From: Silene noctiflora
Lineage: Eukaryota > Streptophyta > Magnoliopsida > Caryophyllales > Caryophyllaceae
NCBI GenBank assembly: GCA_009801015.1
Contig: VHZZ01000017.1
Span: 116,533 to 139,623 of the forward strand
Length of the DNA stretch: 23,091 nucleotides
Reading direction: 5' to 3'
In this document: positions 18,934 through 23,091 of the stretch, piece after piece
Numbering within the stretch: the first letter of the stretch is position 1
Layout of the letters: every line of letters begins with the position of its first letter
Program-made: the position numbers and the translations under genes
The notes under the pieces: model-generated
What the model was told of the DNA's origin: nothing
The model's input: the letters and a program-made list of their open reading frames with translations, nothing else
Database searches by the model: none

Positions 18934-21900
18934 CTGAGGAAAAAAAATTTAATACATAATCTCGACTTTGTAACAAAGATTATGAATTTTTTGGATATTA
19001 CTATCGAAGTAAGCAACAATTAAAAATTTAAAATCATAGTTGTAGTAAATCACACAAACAGAGAGTCGGAGCAAACAATAAATGTGTGTCTACATGGCTC
19101 CTTTCAAACATAAAAGCAGGATATACAAAGAACCGCCACATTCTTGCACGAATACTCATCTTCTACGTTAGCATGGAGTTGCCATTTAATAGAGTTCTAG
19201 ACTCCCCTGTCTCTACCGTAGTACTTATTTTGGAGTAAAATTTAACTACTTCAAAGAAAAACATGTTATGTTTCTTAATAGTGGTTCTTCCCAGATCTTA
19301 CATCATGACAAGTAATAAAAATATACTCAATTAAAAATTTTAACTAAGCTCACTCCAGTCTCCAACACCTAAAACATAGTGGATCCTCACAAGACACTGA
19401 AGCAATTTACTACTAACTAGGCTACACACAAATCACGTGTTTCATGATTACCACTTTACCAGGAAAGAGGAGTTGAAGTGTGAAGCTACATGAGAGCTTA
19501 AAACTACAGTTTCTGACACACAGAAGAAGCCAATACGTGACCAATGGAAGACTGACATATTTATAGGTCAATCGTATGAATACCAAAGAAAGACATCACC
19601 AGCTTGGAAAGCAGACATAGAATAAAAGCACAATAAAGTCGGAATCACTTTACCACTGTTACTTCTGCTATCAAAGTAAAAATGTTGCATGTAAAACAGA
19701 TCAACAGCTCTCGTAGCACACCTCTTGGCCATTTAGAACAAATCAGGCATTAATACACTCTAATATTCGGTAATACTGAGCCTATGGCCGTTGGAGTCCA
19801 AGGGTGACAAACTAGTGAAAGCTCGCGCACCGAAAGTAATAATTTAGAATATAGAAATGAAAGGTAAAACCTCCCCAAATCCTCTGGTGGGATACCCCCC
19901 ACCACCACCACCCCCCATCACTAGTAGACTTCTTAAGTTGTCACAGACTCAAATTACTCTTTTGTTATCAAGCAACCAAATAAAGGATTAAAAATAAGCT
20001 TACGTTTCTAAGGTTCACCCACTCCCATGCTTCAAGCGGTGAGTTGGCATCATAGACTAGAGCATGCTGTCCCTGCAAAATGTATATGAGATCACGAAGT
20101 ATGTAGTCAATTATAATCTGTACTGAAAACCTCCTTTAATTTAATTTTATTTTTCTTTCATTTTCTACTGTTGGAGTGAAAATTTACCTCTTTAAAATCC
20201 CTTATTACTGCCTCGTAAAAATTATTATCTTCAGGCCATCTTGTCCACACTTTCCTACCAATCAATGGATCAGAATTTGCAACTTCAGCCGGCTCACCGG
20301 CTCCAAAGCCACTGCCACGGTTTACATTCAGAGGCCGACCAGCAAGAGCTACAGGCTGATATGGCAAACCCTGCAGAACAGAATGCTTCCATGAAAAAGA
20401 GACGATACCAGCATGAACTAGAAATGTGCAAGTAACCATTAAGCTGGTAAACATCAGCTCGATCAAGCTCTAGGCACCCTAGACATCACAGTCTCATCTA
20501 ATTCTTTAAAGCTATATCTAAAGTTCTACCTAATTCTTGTATGATTGAACTAAAGTTACACCTATAAAACGTGATAAATAGGTACAGACCAATATTTTTG
20601 AAAGGATAAGTAATACTCCACTGCATAAAGACGGCAACTTTTTCTAGGCACCGGCCAGCAATCATATCTACTTTCTAATTTTGAGACTCCACAACAGAAC
20701 TTACCATACATGGTTCATGGTTGCACTTTCAGCAAACACGTAGTGAACATAAATGCCCTTCTCAAAATGAACTTACTTTGTGTTTCTTGCCTCGGCCTCC
20801 AGCGGGTGGACCTCGTTTCAATGCTGCCGGGGGAGGCTGCAAGGGGGAGTGCAGCGGAGGAGGTGGACCAACAGATAATGAGCCTGCTGATTGTCCTGTT
20901 TTTTGCTTCTTACGTGATGCTGAAACAGTTGGACTCGGTAAAGATTCATGCACGGGTTGAGAAGAACTCATCCCACCAGATAGAGGCCCATTTGCCTTTC
21001 TCCACTCCCTAAAAAGACGCGCATATATTTAATATAAGAATGGCATACATATTCAAGCTTAAGGAGAGAAAAGCAGATGACATATTCAAACCTTATTCTC
21101 CGTATTGTGTCATCATTATTGACCCTCGATAAAAGCTCTCTGTGATCATCATCTGACACCCTTAGCTCTTTCCTGAGCTCCGTAATTAAACCCTCCTTCT
21201 CCTATAATGTATCCATGTATTAGGCAACTAACTTTTATGATTTTACTGGTTAATCCTTTTATTTGGGATTAGGGTGTGGGGGAGAAATAAGAAACTAGAA
21301 ATAAACATACCCAAGTGATGGCATCGGACTGAGCTTTAAAGGCACGTAGGACATGGTAGTATGCCTCGCGTTCAATATTTTGGATTTCAGGTTCCATGTC
21401 ATTATTATGCATTCTAGGATATGAAGAGGAGCCAGCAACTGCTGATCTCCCATTACCTGCAACACGTGCATTTCTCCCATATCTATTTTGATGGGTAGGC
21501 GGTAAATCATCATCAGTTCCTGAGAATACATCAAGTAGATAGACTACAATTTAGCATCAAAATCCCGGTTTGAAAGAAACCGCAACCAATCAAATGAACA
21601 GAAAGATCTTCAAAGACGGTAAAGATTTGAATTCATAATATATTATTTCCATCATAGCACCTAATGACAAAAAGTATAAAAAGCTCATAGCTTTATATGG
21701 AAAATCACAGATCACAGCAACATTAATGACTAAAAACCTACAAGGAAGGAAACACGGGTATTGCTCTACCTCGCGTTATAAGATCCACCTCCCACTAAAC
21801 TTCACGCCAAAAAATACTACGGTAAACTCCTAAACTGCCACTAAATTCCATACCACTTCAGCTCAGAACACCGCAACATAAAAACTAAAGCTTCGGAGGG

Positions 21901-22527
21901 AACCGTATAATATAATTATACAACACTGCACTAAAAAGGAATTCAAGAAATACAGTTCTTGCTTCAAATAAAACTCATTCAATCACTATAGCAGCAATCA
22001 TGGTGCTTCCCAGACTACTATACTTGCACAAACGAGCTTCCGCAGAGGAAAAAAAATTAAATAAAAATTGTTTGCACAACCCTAACATTAGCCATGGCAG
22101 AAGAACAGCATCAACTTCAACAACATAACAATTAACAAACAAAAAGCCGATCAAAAAGCCGAAATTCTAATCTTAATTCAAGCTACCAGTGGCGGAACTA
22201 AAGCGAAAAAAAATATAATCTTTCAGTCAAAATTTTCGGGTTTTCTCTAGTCTACCTTATTGCATTACTAGTTCGCCTGCTAACTAAAAATCCTGATTCC
22301 GCTACTGCAAGCAACTAAATCAACCAAAATCACTTCCAATTCAACTCAAAATCCCCAAATAAACAATCGCCAACACAATAACACCACAATCAAACAAACC
22401 CAAAACCCTAACTTCAAACCCAACAAAATTCACACACAAAAACAAAAACAAAACAAAAAAATAAAATAGATCAGATCTTTGAAAATCAGAAAACCTCACC
22501 GCTGCTATCGGTCATATTATAATCCAT
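17589..22527 (-). CDS. EML3: EMSY-LIKE protein (ENT + Agenet/Tudor), EML3 type, complete
   Basis: Nuclear, chromatin-associated protein of the plant EMSY-LIKE family; Arabidopsis members are linked to immunity, flowering and seed development (family knowledge). Ten exons: 22527-22500, 21519-21311, 21201-21092, 21008-20777, 20370-20188, 20072-20004, 18933-18688, 18576-18508, 18358-18295 and 17737-17589. They join in frame to 1,359 nt, 452 residues plus TAG. The start is supported by an in-frame TAA five codons upstream and by the family N-terminus [10 protein letters not shown]. Domains: ENT about 54-119, Pro-rich and basic linker 120-228, Agenet/Tudor about 229-286, Gly/Arg-rich segment about 290-325, C-terminal helical region about 335-397, acidic then variable tail. 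The N-terminal extension before ENT favours EML3/4 over EML1/2; EML3 is favoured by the CALS3 neighbour. All introns are GT-AG. No damage or N bases seen. Confidence 0.94.
17738..18294 (-). other. EML3: EML3 intron 9 (557 bp), nothing recognised
   Basis: Donor GTAATA after Glu-Ser, acceptor AATCAG before the acidic tail exon. Contains A-rich and T-rich runs only. Confidence 0.65.
18934..20003 (-). other. EML3: EML3 intron 6 (1,070 bp)
   Basis: Lies between the last strand of the Agenet domain and its ISPQDIRW end; donor GTAAGC, acceptor CCTCAG. It contains a C-rich CCACC/CCCCCCA tract at about 19896-19918 and otherwise ordinary AT-rich DNA. No gene or mobile element recognised. Confidence 0.65.
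20004..20370 (-). other. EML3: EML3 exons 5-6: Agenet/Tudor (Royal family) domain
   Basis: Exon 5 ends with [19 protein letters not shown] and VIRDFKE; exon 6 reads [19 protein letters not shown] and NLRN; exon 7 begins [14 protein letters not shown]. The aromatic positions KVWTRWP, FYEA and the EWVNL strand are the hallmarks of the plant Agenet/Tudor fold, which in this family is thought to read histone marks. Splicing leaves no gap relative to relatives. Confidence 0.93.
20371..20776 (-). other. EML3: EML3 intron 4 (406 bp), nothing recognised
   Basis: Donor GTAAGT after Lys-His-Lys, acceptor CTGCAG before Gly-Leu-Pro-Tyr. No repeats or elements identified. Confidence 0.65.
20777..21008 (-). 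other. EML3: EML3 exon 4: proline-rich linker with basic clusters
   Basis: Residues about 117-193. It begins EWRKANG, then the family signature [17 protein letters not shown], then a Pro-rich run ([20 protein letters not shown]) and ends GGRGKKHK. The two basic clusters, SRKKQK and GRGKKHK, are plausible nuclear localisation signals. Because the exon is GC-rich for this window, long open frames appear on the opposite strand, but they have no domain content. Confidence 0.9.
21092..21519 (-). other. EML3: EML3 exons 2-3: N-terminal extension and ENT domain
   Basis: Exon 2 encodes [17 protein letters not shown] and a Gly/Ser-rich extension, then [20 protein letters not shown]. Exon 3 continues [37 protein letters not shown]. 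Together with EWR at the start of exon 4 this is the ENT (EMSY N-terminal) helical fold, a dimerisation and protein-binding module. The conserved AFKAQ, ITWEKE and [11 protein letters not shown] positions are all present. Confidence 0.95.
22187..22307. mobile_element. hAT-type MITE in EML3 intron 1
   Basis: A 121-bp element starting CAGTGGCGGAAC and ending GATTCCGCTACTG, so the inverted ends are CAGTGGCGGAAC and CAGTAGCGGAAT. It is flanked by 8-bp near-identical duplications, CAAGCTAC (22179-22186) and CAAGCAAC (22308-22315), the target size expected for hAT elements. The host intron (21520-22499, 980 bp) is otherwise A-rich with no other recognised feature. Confidence 0.75.
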
Positions 22528-22735
22528 TGAATCCAGAAATTAGGTCAACAAAAAAAAAACCAAAATCAACAAATTGGGGGTCAAATTGGGAAATAATGAA
22601 GAGATCTAGGGTTAGGGGTGGTGAAAATGAGGAATTGATTGAAAAATGGAAGGAATTTGGGGATGAATGAGGAGAGAGAAGAAGGTAGTATTGGTTGATG
22701 TTCAAGAGTTGAAACAACGTGGAATTGAAACATTG
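22528..22735 (-). promoter_or_regulatory. EML3: EML3 5' leader
   Basis: On the minus strand this is CT-rich (TTCTTCTCTCTCCTCATTC and similar) and contains CCCTAACCCTAGATC, a telomere-repeat-like (telo-box) motif common in leaders and promoters of growth-related plant genes. An in-frame TAA lies 15 nt before the ATG. No clear TATA box is visible upstream. The transcription start is probably between 22690 and 22740. Confidence 0.5.
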
Positions 22736-23091
22736 TTTAATTTTTTTGATTTTTATTTTGTTATTGTTATTATTATTGTTTCTATTTTGTTTTAGTTTGA
22801 TTTAAATTTTGTGTTCCCAAACTTGATTATTCTGTTACTACTTGCGATATAGAGACATAAGAGTATTTGTTTGGTTTTTGTTTTTGACACAACTCATACA
22901 ATGACACTAGACCTCGACAATGGTAGATGAGAGTCGACATCGGGTCGCGATAGTGTGGACTGCGTCGGAGGGTCGGGACTGGTCCATGTGAGGAAACTGA
23001 CAAAGCCGACTTATCTCATGTTTGTCCTAGAACAAATTTGTAAGGAGTCAGTCGGCGCACTGTAAGTCATGGCGATCTAGCCGAACCTATC
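22736..23091. other. Upstream DNA of EML3, no gene seen
   Basis: An AT-rich stretch (22736-22850) probably belongs to the EML3 promoter. From about 22890 to the right edge the base composition changes to GC-richer DNA with many TCGG/GTCG words and no open frame of note; it may be a fragment of a repeat that continues beyond the window. Confidence 0.4.

Noticed and set aside
20710-21012. A 100-residue plus-strand open frame and a second overlapping one.
   Set aside because: Both are antisense to EML3 exon 4, whose GC- and Pro-rich codons leave the other strand open; no domain content.
1-23091. The idea of an undescribed multi-gene system in the window.
   Set aside because: Both genes belong to well-known plant families and the remaining DNA is introns, promoters and small non-autonomous elements.

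Overview
This is a nuclear genome window from a flowering plant, most likely a eudicot. The evidence is AT-rich DNA, many short GT-AG introns with T-rich 3' ends, plant-specific protein families, CT-rich 5' leaders and several plant MITEs. I cannot fix the species from sequence alone.

Two genes fill the window, both on the minus strand. From 15415 down past the left edge lies a callose synthase of the CALS3/GSL12 type. I resolved 39 coding exons, about 1,812 codons of an expected ~1,950, so only about the last 140 residues are missing. From 22527 down to 17589 lies a complete 10-exon gene for an EMSY-LIKE protein (ENT plus Agenet/Tudor domains, 452 residues), closest to EML3. The EMSY-like gene is upstream of the callose synthase in tandem, and about 1.9 kb of intergenic DNA separates them (15.7-17.6 kb). 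From memory, the Arabidopsis members CALS3 (At5g13000) and EML3 (At5g13020) are also near neighbours, so this looks like conserved microsynteny and supports both ortholog calls. The two products are not known to share a pathway: one is a plasma-membrane glucan synthase, the other a nuclear chromatin-associated protein.

Region by region: 1-15415 callose synthase exons and introns; 15416-15700 its 5' leader with a 99-bp leader intron; 15701-17300 promoter/intergenic DNA with degenerate repeats, an inverted-repeat element and a SINE-like element; 17294-17588 3' flank of the EMSY-like gene; 17589-22527 the EMSY-like gene; 22528-23091 its leader and upstream DNA. Introns carry three Stowaway-type MITEs, a fourth palindromic MITE and one hAT-type MITE with an 8-bp target duplication.

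The most unusual points are in the callose synthase: a one-base deletion in exon 11 that a tandem splice acceptor could compensate, a 3-residue in-frame loss in exon 31, a stop-free 102-bp intron that keeps frame if retained, a GC-AG intron, and a MITE ending 14 bp from a splice donor. Single N bases occur only left of 17005, and the three that fall in exons are all at third codon positions, which looks like masked polymorphism. I found no CRISPR array, phage, operon or undescribed multi-gene system here.
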